Shown piece by piece: positions 50,517 to 60,151 of a stretch of DNA of 64,000 bases; positions within the stretch are counted from its first letter, which is position 1; the number at the start of each line of letters is the position of its first letter. The notes under the pieces were generated by a model. That model searched no databases and was not told the origin of the DNA. It saw nothing but the letters and a program-made list of their open reading frames with translations. Location: NCBI GenBank assembly GCA_963788225.1, contig CAWBGI010000001.1, forward strand, positions 372,001-436,000. The letters are read 5' to 3'. The translations under genes were made by a program, and so were the position numbers. Source of the DNA: Sulfotelmatobacter sp963788225 (GTDB lineage Bacteria > Acidobacteriota > Terriglobia > Terriglobales > Acidobacteriaceae).

Positions 50517-52409
50517 TTGGTCCCGTCATCAGAACCCGTCTCGCAAACTTTGCCAGCACAATCCGCAGGCACACTGGTGCCCCGAACCCGGCTGCGCACG
50601 CGCTTTCTGCTGTCGATGGTGCTCATCACCTGCGGCCTTACGGCGTTGAGCCTTCTGGTAGTCCGCCACAGCGTGCAAAACCACGTGCGCGAAGGCATTG
50701 TGCAGGACCTGCGCAACTCCGTCACCACCTTCCAGAATTTTCAGCATGATCGCGAAGTAATGCTGACCCATTCCGCGGAACTGGTGGCCTACCTGCCCAT
50801 CACGCGGGCCATCATGACGGCGCACGACCCAGCCACGATCCAGGACGCCTCCACAGATGTGTGGCAACTAACTGGCAGCGATCTTCTGGTGCTGGCCGAC
50901 CGCAGCGGCAAAGTGGTGGCGCTGCATACAAAGTCCGAGGGATTGACCCGTGAAGAGGCGCAAAAATATTTCGAGCGCTCCTTAAATGAAGAGGATTCCA
51001 GCCACTGGTGGTTTGGCGCCCATCATCTCTACCAGACTTTCGTGCAGCCGGTTTATTTCGGTTCCAAGACGGAAGGCCCGCTGCTCGGCTTCCTGATCAT
51101 CGGCTATGAAATTGATAACCGCCTGGCCCGCGAGGTCAGCAAGGTCTCGGCGAGCCAGGTTGCTTTCTCCTACGGCGACGAAATCGTAGCCACCACTTTG
51201 ACCGCCGATCAAGCTCAAAGCGCCGGTGTACGCGCATTGGCTGCTAACTCTCCGCAGAGCGGACCTCGGGACGTTGAAGTTGGCCAGGAGAATTTTGTAG
51301 CTACTTCGCTCGACTTGTCAGGTCAGCAGCAAACTCCCGTCCGTCTGACCGTGCTGGGCTCCTACGATCAGGTTGCAAAGTTCCTCGGCAACCTGAACCG
51401 ATTGCTGTTGCTGCTCGGTCTCACCGCTGTGCTGTTAGGCAGCGGGCTGGTGTTTCTGATCTCCTACACCTTCACGCGTCCCCTGGCCAGTTTGGTGGAC
51501 GGTGTGAGAGCGTTGGAGCACGGAGACTATTACCATCCTCTCGATCCCCGGGGCAGTGACGAAGTCGCGGAGCTGACCTCCGCCTTCGATCGCATGCGAG
51601 CGAGTTTGCTCAAGACGCAACAGGCGCTGCTGGAATCCGAGCAGTTGGCCACCATCGGCCGCATGGCCAGCTCGATCTCGCACGATCTGCGGCACGCGCT
51701 GGCAGCGGTCGTTGCGAATTCCGAATTCCTCTGTGACGGCCGCCTGACTTCGGCGCAGCGCGAAGAACTCTATCAGGAAGTCCGCAGCGGCGTGAACCAG
51801 ATGACGGACCTCATCGATTCCCTGCTCGAGTTTGCCCGCACCCGCGAATCCCTGAGCCCAAGCTACGCCAGCGTCGGCGAAACCGTGCAGCGAGCCATGC
51901 AGGCGGTGCGCCTGCATCCCCGCCATCAGGGCACTCCGATCGAGCTTCACTGCAACAGCCAGAGTTTGGCCTGGTTCGATCCCCGCAAGCTGGAGCGCGC
52001 TCTCTACAATCTTCTGCTGAATGCGTGTGAGGCCGCTCCCAGCAGCGAGGGGCGCGTTCTGGTCACGGTCGAGCGCACCGGTCACGCCGTCACCATTTCG
52101 GTTTCGGACAACGGTCCCGGCATCGCAGAACCCATTCGTGACAAACTGTTTCACCCCTTTGTGAGCTTCGGCAAAGAGAACGGTACCGGACTCGGGCTCA
52201 CGGTCGTACAGAAGATTGTGCAGGATCACGGGGGCCAGGTTTTGCTGGAGCGCACCGCCGATGCTCGCACCATTTTTAGAATCACGCTTCCCGGACGCCC
52301 TGCTCAAAGCTCCGCGGATGCCAGCGACGACGACCTGACCGGCCGTCCCTTTTTGCCTGTAGATAACGATCGAGCGACTGAAAACTCAATTCGACATTCG
52401 GACACGTAG
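50517..52409 (+). CDS. Membrane sensor histidine kinase
   Basis: Up to 630 residues from a TTG at 50517; a GTG at 50577 (VPRTRLRTRFLLSM) is an alternative. The first membrane helix (FLLSMVLITCGLTALSLLVV) is followed by an extracytoplasmic sensor region of about 270 residues and a second helix (LLLLGLTAVLLGSGLVFLIS). HAMP follows (PLASLVDGVRALEHGDYYHP), then the H-box ISHDLRHALAAVV with H389, and an ATPase domain with N and G boxes (LYNLLLNACEAA, SDNGPGIAEP, GTGLGLTVVQKIV). Together with the preceding regulator it forms a two-component system. The sensed signal is unknown. Confidence 0.92.
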   Translation: MVPSSEPVSQTLPAQSAGTLVPRTRLRTRFLLSMVLITCGLTALSLLVVRHSVQNHVREGIVQDLRNSVTTFQNFQHDREVMLTHSAELVAYLPITRAIMTAHDPATIQDASTDVWQLTGSDLLVLADRSGKVVALHTKSEGLTREEAQKYFERSLNEEDSSHWWFGAHHLYQTFVQPVYFGSKTEGPLLGFLIIGYEIDNRLAREVSKVSASQVAFSYGDEIVATTLTADQAQSAGVRALAANSPQSGPRDVEVGQENFVATSLDLSGQQQTPVRLTVLGSYDQVAKFLGNLNRLLLLLGLTAVLLGSGLVFLISYTFTRPLASLVDGVRALEHGDYYHPLDPRGSDEVAELTSAFDRMRASLLKTQQALLESEQLATIGRMASSISHDLRHALAAVVANSEFLCDGRLTSAQREELYQEVRSGVNQMTDLIDSLLEFARTRESLSPSYASVGETVQRAMQAVRLHPRHQGTPIELHCNSQSLAWFDPRKLERALYNLLLNACEAAPSSEGRVLVTVERTGHAVTISVSDNGPGIAEPIRDKLFHPFVSFGKENGTGLGLTVVQKIVQDHGGQVLLERTADARTIFRITLPGRPAQSSADASDDDLTGRPFLPVDNDRATENSIRHSDT

Positions 52410-52464
52410 CTTCCAGCCCCACGTTCTCGATTTCAGACGATCCGCATGTCGCGCAGGAGGATGT

Positions 52465-54075
52465 GTGAACAACACTGAAACCTTTGGCCTTCGTGGCATT
52501 GCCGTGACGGCAGCCGCATTCGTCTTCCTCAGCGTGTTCAATCTGAGTATCTACAGCGTGGCGCAGGAAAGCGCGCCCGCGGCGTCACCTCAGTCGAGCG
52601 ATGCCGCGCTGCGCGAACTGGCTTCGCAAGTGCGCGAATTGCGCACGGCCATGGAGCAGATGCGAACCGAAAATACCCAGTCGCGCGCCGAAATGCAGGA
52701 GCTGCGTCAGGAATTGCAGGAAACTCGCAGGCTTCTGACCCCGCTCGTGGCAACGACGAATGCGACCCCATCTTCATCCGCTCCCGCCGAATCCACTTCG
52801 TTCAGCGTCGCTTCAGCCGCTGCGCCAACGTCATCTGCCGACCTGGGATCTCGGGTTCAAAGGCTCGAAGAATCCACTCAGTTGCTGGGCTCGAAGATTG
52901 ATGAGCAATACCAAACGAAGGTAGAAACCGCCGGCAAATACCGCGCGCGCCTCTCCGGAATCGTGCTGATGAATCTCTTTCACAATGTGGGAGGCTCCGA
53001 CAACCTCGACCTCCCCAACTATGCGCAAGCCGCCGCGCCCGGAAGCAATCAGGGCAGTTTTGGCGCCACGTTGCGGCAAAGCGAAATTGGCATGGAAATT
53101 TTTGGGCCTACTCTGGCTGGCGCGAAGAGTTCGGCCAACATCCAGTTCGATTTTGCGGGAGGTTTTCCCGCCACCAGCAACGGCGTCAACTTTGGCATCG
53201 CTCGCATGCAGACGGCCAGCCTGCGGCTCGACTGGAAACAAACCTCCATCATCGCGGGTCAAGATTCACTCTTTATCTCGCCGCTTTCTCCCACATCTTT
53301 CGCGTCTCTGGCGATTCCTGCTTTCGCCTACGCGGGCAACCTCTGGGGCTGGACGCCGCAGCTTCGCGTCGAACATCGCTTCGATCTCGCCAATCAACAA
53401 ACCCTCACGTTCCAGGGAGGAATTCTCGATAACCTGGATTGGGAACCTCCCGCCAATTCGTTCACCCGCTCGGCGCAAGCCGGCGAGCAGTCGGGCCAAC
53501 CGGCTTACGCCATGCGCACCGCCTGGTCGCGCCCTGTGTTCAATCATCCCCTGAGCTTTGCCGCGGCGGGCTATTACGGCCGCCAGAACTGGACGTATTG
53601 GAACCGCAACGTGGACGCCTGGGCGGGCATGACGGACTGGCAAATTCCGATTCTTCGCCGCTTGATTCTCTCCGGCGAATTCTATCGCGGCCGTGCCGTG
53701 GGAGGTCTCGGCGGCGCCATCGGCCAAACCATTCTGTTCGGGGGCAATCCGATGTACAGCACAACGACTCTTCGGGGCCTTGATTCCGCCGGCGGATGGA
53801 CCCAGCTCAAACTTCAACTCACGCCCAAGCTGGAATTGAACGGCGTGTATGCGGAAGACGACGCCTTCGCCAGCGACATCCGCGGCTTTGCCACCGATGC
53901 CAACAACTTCGCAGAGATTCTGGGCCGCAATCGCGGAGCGCTCGGCAACCTCGTCTACCGGCCGCGTTCCGACCTGCTCCTCTCCGCCGAATTCAGACGT
54001 TTGCACACTTTCCCCGTCTATGACAGTCCCAGCACCACCAATCAGATAAATCTAGCCATGGGGATACTGTTCTGA
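52465..54075 (+). CDS. Outer-membrane porin-like protein with coiled-coil N-terminus (536 aa)
   Basis: GTG start behind AGGAGGATGT. A signal peptide (VTAAAFVFLSVFNLSIYSVA) is followed by a heptad coiled coil (LRELASQVRELRTAMEQM then RAEMQELRQELQETRR) at residues 45-95. A Ser/Ala linker and a beta-strand-rich barrel (residues about 155-536) follow, ending INLAMGILF with terminal Phe. The layout resembles peptidoglycan-tethered trimeric porins of the DcaP or OprP type. It follows the two-component genes by 55 bp and precedes a cupredoxin-like gene by 2 bp, so they likely form one regulated unit. Confidence 0.82.
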   Translation: MNNTETFGLRGIAVTAAAFVFLSVFNLSIYSVAQESAPAASPQSSDAALRELASQVRELRTAMEQMRTENTQSRAEMQELRQELQETRRLLTPLVATTNATPSSSAPAESTSFSVASAAAPTSSADLGSRVQRLEESTQLLGSKIDEQYQTKVETAGKYRARLSGIVLMNLFHNVGGSDNLDLPNYAQAAAPGSNQGSFGATLRQSEIGMEIFGPTLAGAKSSANIQFDFAGGFPATSNGVNFGIARMQTASLRLDWKQTSIIAGQDSLFISPLSPTSFASLAIPAFAYAGNLWGWTPQLRVEHRFDLANQQTLTFQGGILDNLDWEPPANSFTRSAQAGEQSGQPAYAMRTAWSRPVFNHPLSFAAAGYYGRQNWTYWNRNVDAWAGMTDWQIPILRRLILSGEFYRGRAVGGLGGAIGQTILFGGNPMYSTTTLRGLDSAGGWTQLKLQLTPKLELNGVYAEDDAFASDIRGFATDANNFAEILGRNRGALGNLVYRPRSDLLLSAEFRRLHTFPVYDSPSTTNQINLAMGILF

Positions 54076-54077
54076 AC

Positions 54078-54842
54078 ATGCCTGGTTTGAACATGTATGG
54101 CATCACTCATCGCCGGACCATCAGGTGGATGCTGTTGCTGCCTTGTGTCTTTATCTTTATCTTTGCGGCGCTTTTTGCCGGAGCGCAAAATGTGGAACTG
54201 AAAGGCAAGGCGCAACTCACCAGAAACGGTCGTCACGTCCATGACGCTTCGAAAGTCGTCATCTGGCTAACTCCGCTTGGAGCCACGCCCGCGCCCGCCC
54301 CGCCGCAGCAGACCGCGCCAATTCCCCAACTCGTGCAGAAGGAGAAAAGTTTCCAGCCTTCGCTGCTCGTGATCCCGGCCGGAGGACAGGTCGAGTTCCC
54401 CAACCGCGACCCGTTCTTTCACAATGTGTTCTCGTTGTTCGACGGGAAGCGCTTCGATCTTGGACTCTACGAGAGCGGCACCACGCAATTCGTGAAGTTC
54501 GACAAGCCTGGCATTTCTTTCATCTTCTGCAACATCCACGCCCAGATGAGCGCCGTGGTGATCGCGCTCAACACGCCGTACTATTCCATCTCCAACTGGC
54601 GCGGCGATATCAGCATCCCCGACGTAGTCCCCGGCCGTTACCAGATGCATGTCTTTCATCCGTCGGTCTCGCCCGAAGCCCTGCACGCGGCGGAACGCGA
54701 AATCACGGTGAGTCCCGGCGAGAGCTTCCTCGGAACCATCACCCTCGCCGAATCCGACATCGATCTTGCTGCCCACAAGAACAAGTACGGCCACGACTAC
54801 GACCGCCCCGACCCCGACAGCCCCGCGTATGCGCGGCCCTAG
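54078..54842 (+). CDS. Secreted cupredoxin-like protein (254 aa)
   Basis: Signal peptide (MLLLPCVFIFIFAALFAGAQ), a linker domain (VELKGKAQLTRNGRHVHDAS) and a plastocyanin-like fold with FPNRDPFFHNVFSLFD and FCNIHAQMSAVV, giving His, Cys, His and Met as type-1 copper ligands. The last third (ISIPDVVPGRYQMHVFHPSV) is a carboxypeptidase-regulatory-like strand set. It starts 2 bp after the porin stop codon. The overall layout equals that of the protein at 22045, which sits in the oxidase locus. Confidence 0.82.
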   Translation: MPGLNMYGITHRRTIRWMLLLPCVFIFIFAALFAGAQNVELKGKAQLTRNGRHVHDASKVVIWLTPLGATPAPAPPQQTAPIPQLVQKEKSFQPSLLVIPAGGQVEFPNRDPFFHNVFSLFDGKRFDLGLYESGTTQFVKFDKPGISFIFCNIHAQMSAVVIALNTPYYSISNWRGDISIPDVVPGRYQMHVFHPSVSPEALHAAEREITVSPGESFLGTITLAESDIDLAAHKNKYGHDYDRPDPDSPAYARP

Positions 54843-54844
54843 CT

Positions 54845-55972
54845 CTACGCCCTAGTCACGCCCGCGGCTGACCAACTCTTAACGAATTCTCCCAAACGCT
54901 CCAAAGCCTGAGGAAACCTGTCACTCATCGCCGCGAACCCAAGGCGAAAATGCGCGGGCGCATCCCAACAATCTCTCGGCGCGAGCAGGACGCCCTGTTC
55001 CGCAGCCGCTTGGCAAAACGGACGGCTGTTCTCTCCACTCACCAGCCATGGAAAAGCGGTCACTCCTCCACGCGGAGGAATCCAGCCCAGCGTCTCGCGA
55101 TGTTCGGCCATGAAAGTGGCAAGCTGCTGAAGATTCCGCGTCGCGGTCTCCTGCGTTTTCCCCAGGACGACATCCCGCCGGCGCATCGCAATCTCCGCCA
55201 GCATCTCTCCCGCAGTATTGTTCGAGATGGAAAAAATGGTGCGCGCATTCCAGTAAAGCTCGCGGCGCTTCGGATCATGCTCGATCATCCAGCCCGTCCG
55301 CACTCCGGCTAAAGGAAAGGCTTTCGAGAAATCATGGATGACGGTCGCATGCGGCAAGCGCGAAGCCGATCGCGTCGGCTGACCGTGATAGATCGGATGG
55401 TAAACCTCATCGCTGACCAGTTGAATTCCGCGCGACGCCGTGAACTCGTGCAACTCGTCCAGTTCCGCATCGCTGATCGTTGCGCCAGTAGGATTGTGCG
55501 GACTGTTTACCAGAATCAGCTTGGTATTCCGGTCCGCCAGCCGCTTGATCTCCTCGAGATCGATGCGGAAGCCGTTCTCCTTGCGAACCGCGTAGTAGCG
55601 AGTCTCGATCCCAAGCGATTCGGGCAGCGCGGAAAACGGCGGATAACCCGGCTGAGGCAGCACAACGTTGGCTCCAGCTTCCGCGGCCAGCCAAAACAAA
55701 ACCAGCAGCGCCTCAGAGGCTCCGGTTACGACCTGCAAGGCATCGACATCAACGCCCTGCATCTCGGCAATCGCCGCGCGCAAACCCTCGGCTCCGGCCG
55801 GACGGCTATAGTGCAACGTGTGATTCAGAAAGCGCTGCCGCTCCTCCTCACCAGCCAGGCTCAAGATCTCATTCAGCGTCCAGCGCGGGCCTTCGCTCGA
55901 GGCCAGGTTGAACTCGATGTCGTGCTCGTAGCGGTCCAGCCACATGTCCAGCAGGAAGGGCTTCAATTGCAT
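54845..55972 (-). CDS. PLP-dependent class I/II aminotransferase
   Basis: 375 residues. Fold-type I signatures: LHYSRPAGAEGLRAAIAEMQ, VVTGASEALLVLF, NSPHNPTGA with N160, SDEVYHPIYH with D188 and Y191, and HDFSKAFPLAGVRTGW with the Schiff-base K217 and R225. It transfers amino groups between an amino acid and a 2-oxo acid; the substrate cannot be told from sequence. It is convergent with the cupredoxin gene, only 2 bp apart. Confidence 0.9.
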   Translation of the reverse strand: MQLKPFLLDMWLDRYEHDIEFNLASSEGPRWTLNEILSLAGEEERQRFLNHTLHYSRPAGAEGLRAAIAEMQGVDVDALQVVTGASEALLVLFWLAAEAGANVVLPQPGYPPFSALPESLGIETRYYAVRKENGFRIDLEEIKRLADRNTKLILVNSPHNPTGATISDAELDELHEFTASRGIQLVSDEVYHPIYHGQPTRSASRLPHATVIHDFSKAFPLAGVRTGWMIEHDPKRRELYWNARTIFSISNNTAGEMLAEIAMRRRDVVLGKTQETATRNLQQLATFMAEHRETLGWIPPRGGVTAFPWLVSGENSRPFCQAAAEQGVLLAPRDCWDAPAHFRLGFAAMSDRFPQALERLGEFVKSWSAAGVTRA

Positions 55973-56727
55973 GCAGCACCTCGAAGGATGAGATCAGCCA
56001 ATCGTCGGGTCGGACTCACAATACTTTCGGGCGCTGCGAGAGGAAGTTCCTAGTCCCGACCTGAGGGATATTGTACTGTGTACACAATTATCTTATAGAT
56101 ATCGTAATGCGGTTCTCATAACCGTCGTTGGCGGCCCGGTTCTGATGTGGATTTCTCACCAAAATAAAGTTTTCGCGGCAGCTCGCGATGGCGGGAGTTT
56201 GGCGTTTCGAGGCGGATCTGGTATGTTTTTTTTATTTCAAAGCCGCCGAAAGCCTTGCTGGGCGCGGATCTCAGAAAAGTGATCTCGCAAAATCTTGTTT
56301 TCAAAGAACTTACATGCAAAATCTAGAGAGCAAACGACTTAGGACGGCAGGAATCGATCTCTTGGACCGTCACTGCCTCGACCATGATGGCGCAACCTCG
56401 ATAGCGGACGCAAGGTCAGATGTCACATGCTGGCTGTGGAAATCTCTGGGAAACATTCTGGATTTCTTGCGCTCACGCTGGACCGTACGGATTTATCCCA
56501 CAAAGTGTTGTCGGGATGGCGTATGGGCCGGCCTCCGAAGGTTGTCAGTGACGAGTGAACAAGCGACTGAGGTCCGTGGTGCCCACTCGTCGAAAACCGC
56601 GACAATGGGGCAGCCTCGGTCGGGATGGTGTGCGGGCCAGGCCCCATGGCCAGCCCTGCCCTCAGTGACCGGAAATCCGAAAACCGCCCGCCCACACATT
56701 TTGACGCGAAGGGGAAGAATGGCCTCA
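55973..56727. other. 755-bp stretch without a convincing gene
   Basis: An AT-rich block at 56070-56110 (GTGTACACAATTATCTTATAG) is probably the promoter of the aminotransferase gene. The remaining sequence has an open frame of about 200 codons (56188-56793), but it has no protein-like pattern, overlaps the real gene at 56728 and includes a dispersed repeat (56548-56631). I see no RNA gene. Confidence 0.5.
56548..56631. repeat. GACGAGTGAAC-type dispersed repeat, copy 1
   Basis: Holds GTGACGAGTGAAC, GGTCCGTGGTGCCCACTCGT, CGAAAACCGCGAC and GGGGCAGCCTCGG in the same order as at 57183-57265. The stem of the central palindrome is decayed on one side (CGACAATGG against CGACGAGTGG). Confidence 0.7.
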
Positions 56728-57066
56728 TCACTTCCAGTGAAGGCAAGCATCCCGATAAGGAGCCTGCTTGTCCGTGTTGGTCAGCAGACTTGACAGATAC
56801 CCGCAGGTTAGCTCTTTGCGATCATTAAAAATGGTAACCACAATGGTATCCCCGACCTGCCAACTGCGCACCGCTGCATCCTGCGGTTTTGGCTTGCCGA
56901 CCTCGATGTAGTAGGTATAGTTGCTGTTGTCGCTGAGGCTCACCGTGACATTAATTACCTTCCCGGAACCTTCCGACTCTTCCGACTTGGAGGAGATCTT
57001 TATGCGCTGGTCTGCAGCAAAAGCTGTGCTGGCGAGCAGGGTAACAACCAACAGCAGTTTTTTCAC
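56728..57066 (-). CDS. Small secreted protein of unknown function (112 aa)
   Basis: The GTG start at 57066 has AGAGGACAGC upstream and opens a clear signal peptide (KKLLLVVTLLASTAFAADQ). The mature part of about 94 residues is beta-rich (KVINVTVSLSDNSNYTYYIE, DTIVVTIFNDRKELTCGYLS) with two Cys residues that may pair. I recognise no family. It lies between two copies of the GACGAGTGAAC repeat. Confidence 0.78.
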   Translation of the reverse strand: MKKLLLVVTLLASTAFAADQRIKISSKSEESEGSGKVINVTVSLSDNSNYTYYIEVGKPKPQDAAVRSWQVGDTIVVTIFNDRKELTCGYLSSLLTNTDKQAPYRDACLHWK

Positions 57067-57182
57067 GCTGTCCTCTTTTCTAAGGTATGTGGATTACAGC
57101 ATGGCACAGCGAAGTAACCTAATTTACGAACGTCATTGGAAGCCAGCGACGTGTACCACAACGCTTCGAGGGTTGTCCATTT

Positions 57183-57265
57183 GACGAGTGAACTAGGGAT
57201 TGGGGTCCGGAGTGCCCACTCGTCGAAAACCGCGACGAGTGGGGCAGCCTCGTCGGCACGGTGTT
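57183..57265. repeat. GACGAGTGAAC-type dispersed repeat, copy 2
   Basis: Same order of words as copy 1, here with an intact hairpin: CCACTCGTCG and CGACGAGTGG pair perfectly around AAAACCG. It lies in the 255-bp gap between the small secreted protein and the FecR-type gene. Confidence 0.75.
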
Positions 57266-57321
57266 AGCCCGCCCCCCTCCCGCCTCTGACCTTTCACCTC
57301 ACTTACACCCTCGACATCGTC

Positions 57322-59604
57322 CTAGTGATGGCCTCCGCCACCGCCGCCGCCCGAATGGCCACCACCACCAGAATGACCGCCTCCGCCGCTCGGAGCCCCG
57401 TGGGAACCGCCGCCATAGCCGCCGTGGCTGCCGCCGTAGCCTCCACCGCCGTGACCTCCATAAGACCGCGGCTGGGCGATCGGTTGCCTCATGTTGAGCT
57501 GCGGACGGGAATAGCCGCTGCGCCCGTATCCGGCCCCGCCTGATCCGCGCGCCTGGCTGGAACTCGACGCGGTTCGATTCCAGTAGCTGCCGCTTTCGCC
57601 CCGGCTGGCGGATTCAGCGCCGCCCGCACCGCGGCCCGCAGACTCGCTGGTGTGCGAGGCTGGCGTAAACGATCTCCATTCGCCGCCGTTGGCTTCGCCA
57701 CGCGTGGCCGATGCCGACTCGGCGGCCTTTGCGGCTGAAGCGGTCGAAGCGCCGCGATTTTCATTCTCCTTCGCAGGTGCTTGATTCTCTGCACTCTTCG
57801 TGGCAGGACTATTCGTCTCCTTAGCCGACGAAGTAGTAGCAGCGGTCTTTCCTGCTCCTGAGCCTGCTCCCGCAGCTGCCGTGCTGCGAGATTCCGCAGC
57901 GCCCGCACCCGTTGCCCGCGCGCCCGCCCTAACCGGCGAGAAATGGGCTTGCTGCATGGACTGTTGCAAACTAGCCCTCTGCTGCTGGAACGATTGCGGA
58001 TGCGACGTGCTCTGCGTGCCGAAGAAATGCTGTGCTGCGTTGTTGTGGATGGTGGAAGGCGCGGCAGCGCGTCCGCTGGCCGACAAGCTGGCGCGCGTGG
58101 GAACTACTGGCAGGTTGCCGGTCATCATGCGAGCGTTACTTAGCTGCGCGTGCGTAGCTGCTACAGCCGTGGTTCGCCCTGCGCCGAATTTCCCCGCGGC
58201 AACGGTAGACAGCGCGCCGCCAATGTGCGGATCGTTGATGTGTGCGACGTTCGAGAAGCGCGTGCCCGCATGCAGCGGAGCGATGCCGCCGTAGCGGTTC
58301 AGGTTGCCGAACCGGTTGAAGCCTACGACGCCATAGCGGCCGCCATATCCGCCCCACCACGGGAAGAAGCGGTCACACGGCCCAATCGGCAGCCAGCCAA
58401 AGCCGCCCCATCCTCCCCAACCGAAGTCGAGGCCCCATCCCCAACCACCTCCGAATCCAAAGAACGAAACATAAGCCGGCGCCCAGAACGGACGGTAGAA
58501 TCCTCCCCAAACCGGTCCCGGCCACCACGCCCACGAGCCGCCATACCACATCCAGCGCCCGTAGTGGTACGGAGCCCAACCCCAAGGCTCGTAGCCAACC
58601 CAAGTCCAGCCGTAGTAAGGTTCCCAAGTCCAGTCGCCATCCTGGTACGGAGCCCAATCATCCGGCTCATCCGGCACCCAGACCTGCCCGTAATCGGGAG
58701 CGTCTTTCCAAGTGCCGTTGGCATCCAGATCTTCTGCGCCAACGTAATACTTGTTGGTATGCTTCCACGCATCCGCATTACGGATCATGCGGTCGCGTTC
58801 GATGTTCCAGATATCCCAATCGTCGCGTTCGGGAGCGGGGCTGATCTTATACTTGGCATCGGCGCCGGAGCCGCGCACCGTCGCCATCTCGCCCTCCTTC
58901 ACCTGGCCAATGCCCTTCGGCGTTGAGATCTCCGCGTCGCCTTTGCGCACGATGACGATGGAGTCGCCATTGGGCAGCACTTCAACGCGGTACACGCCAT
59001 CTTTGTGTGAGGGATGAACGGCGACGTTGGGCGTATCGATCTCAGGCTCAGCCTCGCTCTCGCCGAAGACGGAGTAGTTTGCCAGGCCCTGTCCCACTTG
59101 AATCTGGATGTATTTGTCGGTAAAGCGCGCTATGGTGGCTTGGGCGTTCGTGCCCAGGCGAAGAATGTTGGCGTAATCGAGCTGCACCTCGGCGCGCGCG
59201 CCGGCTCCAGTGGAGACTTTGTCGCCGGTCAACACGGGCTGATTCAATACAGCCGCCGACCATGTGCCGGAATCTCCACGCTGGGTCGAGACGTCGCCAT
59301 GAATCATGCTGACGCGGCCCACACCCTGATCAGTCTTGGCCGGAGCTTCGCCTGAAGGTCCACCGGGCTTGGCTTCCTCGGCGGCGTTGGGGGTTTCCGC
59401 GGCCTGCGGAGTTGCGGCAGGTTTGGCTGGCTGGGCGGCCTGCGCGGGTTTCGCGGGCTTAGGCCGCCCTATTTCCATGGGCGCGCTGGGCTGCTCTGAG
59501 GGTCCGGTGCCTTCCTGCGTGGTTTGCGCCTGCATGCTGATGGAGAGCGCGGCCGCCAGCGCGAGAATTAAGACTGCGAAGTTTGCTATGAACTTGCTTT
59601 TCAT
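57322..59604 (-). CDS. FecR-domain surface protein with Trp/Tyr-rich region and Gly/His-rich tail (760 aa)
   Basis: ATG at 59604 with GAGGTGGACCC upstream. Signal peptide (FAVLILALAAALSISMQAQ), an Ala/Pro/Lys-rich linker, a FecR-like domain (residues about 95-235, GRVSMIHGDVSTQRGDSG, then VYRVEVLPNGDSIVIVRKG), and a YxPYxxGxW region (VPDEPDDWAPYQDGDWTWEP, YEPWGWAPYHYGRW), the pattern of DUF6600-type proteins. After an aromatic stretch the last 300 residues are low-complexity Ala/Ser and finally Gly/Ser/His. It is likely exported and wall- or surface-attached. The role is unknown; FecR here need not be a sigma regulator. Confidence 0.85.
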   Translation of the reverse strand: MKSKFIANFAVLILALAAALSISMQAQTTQEGTGPSEQPSAPMEIGRPKPAKPAQAAQPAKPAATPQAAETPNAAEEAKPGGPSGEAPAKTDQGVGRVSMIHGDVSTQRGDSGTWSAAVLNQPVLTGDKVSTGAGARAEVQLDYANILRLGTNAQATIARFTDKYIQIQVGQGLANYSVFGESEAEPEIDTPNVAVHPSHKDGVYRVEVLPNGDSIVIVRKGDAEISTPKGIGQVKEGEMATVRGSGADAKYKISPAPERDDWDIWNIERDRMIRNADAWKHTNKYYVGAEDLDANGTWKDAPDYGQVWVPDEPDDWAPYQDGDWTWEPYYGWTWVGYEPWGWAPYHYGRWMWYGGSWAWWPGPVWGGFYRPFWAPAYVSFFGFGGGWGWGLDFGWGGWGGFGWLPIGPCDRFFPWWGGYGGRYGVVGFNRFGNLNRYGGIAPLHAGTRFSNVAHINDPHIGGALSTVAAGKFGAGRTTAVAATHAQLSNARMMTGNLPVVPTRASLSASGRAAAPSTIHNNAAQHFFGTQSTSHPQSFQQQRASLQQSMQQAHFSPVRAGARATGAGAAESRSTAAAGAGSGAGKTAATTSSAKETNSPATKSAENQAPAKENENRGASTASAAKAAESASATRGEANGGEWRSFTPASHTSESAGRGAGGAESASRGESGSYWNRTASSSSQARGSGGAGYGRSGYSRPQLNMRQPIAQPRSYGGHGGGGYGGSHGGYGGGSHGAPSGGGGHSGGGGHSGGGGGGGHH

Positions 59605-59848
59605 GGGTCCACCTCACGTCAAGCTTGTTTGTACATCCCATTGAAGCTGAATGTGAGTGAGATATTGATGCCGTTATAGTACAAAGCAACTGCCATGCCA
59701 AAAGCGAGGCAGGCGAGCGTGCAATAACTCGTTTGTTTTCAGAGAGGAAGGCGATGGTTTGTGAACGGAATTCGTAGCTGACTTTGAAGCCGGTGGCCGC
59801 TGTGAGCCAAGATGGTGCTTTTCAGCCAGCGGTGGCGAGAACCCACCG

Positions 59849-60151
59849 TCAACGAGACTTCGGTTTCCGCCTTCGTCTGGACTGCGCCCCATGCCAAATC
59901 GTCGTAATCGTAATCCGGTTCGAACGCACGCGGTAGAAAATCAAATATGGAGTGCCGCCCACGATCAGTTCACGTACTCCCGGCTCCCTCCCGGCGCGCC
60001 CCAAGTAGGGATGTTCCTTCAGAGCTTCAACCAGCGAGACGATCCGCGTCGCTAACTTCGCAGCAGCATCTGGTTTGTCCTTGGCGACGTAATCTCGTAT
60101 CTCTCGCAATCGGGCCAGCGCCCGCGGGGACCAGAGAATCTCTAGCGGCAC
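59849..60151 (-). CDS. parE: ParE/RelE-family toxin (100 aa)
   Basis: LEILWSPRALARLREIRDYVA then HPYLGRAGREPGVRELIVGG and YLIFYRVRSNRITITTIWHG match the ParE/RelE fold, including the central Arg-rich strand and the final IWHGAQ. The GTG start at 60151 overlaps the antitoxin end by 10 bp. ParE toxins poison gyrase; RelE toxins cut mRNA. The sequence resembles ParE more. The 244 bp beyond its stop codon up to 59605 hold no gene. Confidence 0.9.
   Translation of the reverse strand: MPLEILWSPRALARLREIRDYVAKDKPDAAAKLATRIVSLVEALKEHPYLGRAGREPGVRELIVGGTPYLIFYRVRSNRITITTIWHGAQSRRRRKPKSR

Noticed and set aside
56188..56793. Open frame of about 200 codons on the plus strand
   Set aside because: Composition is irregular, it contains a dispersed repeat, and it overlaps the convincing secreted-protein gene on the other strand.
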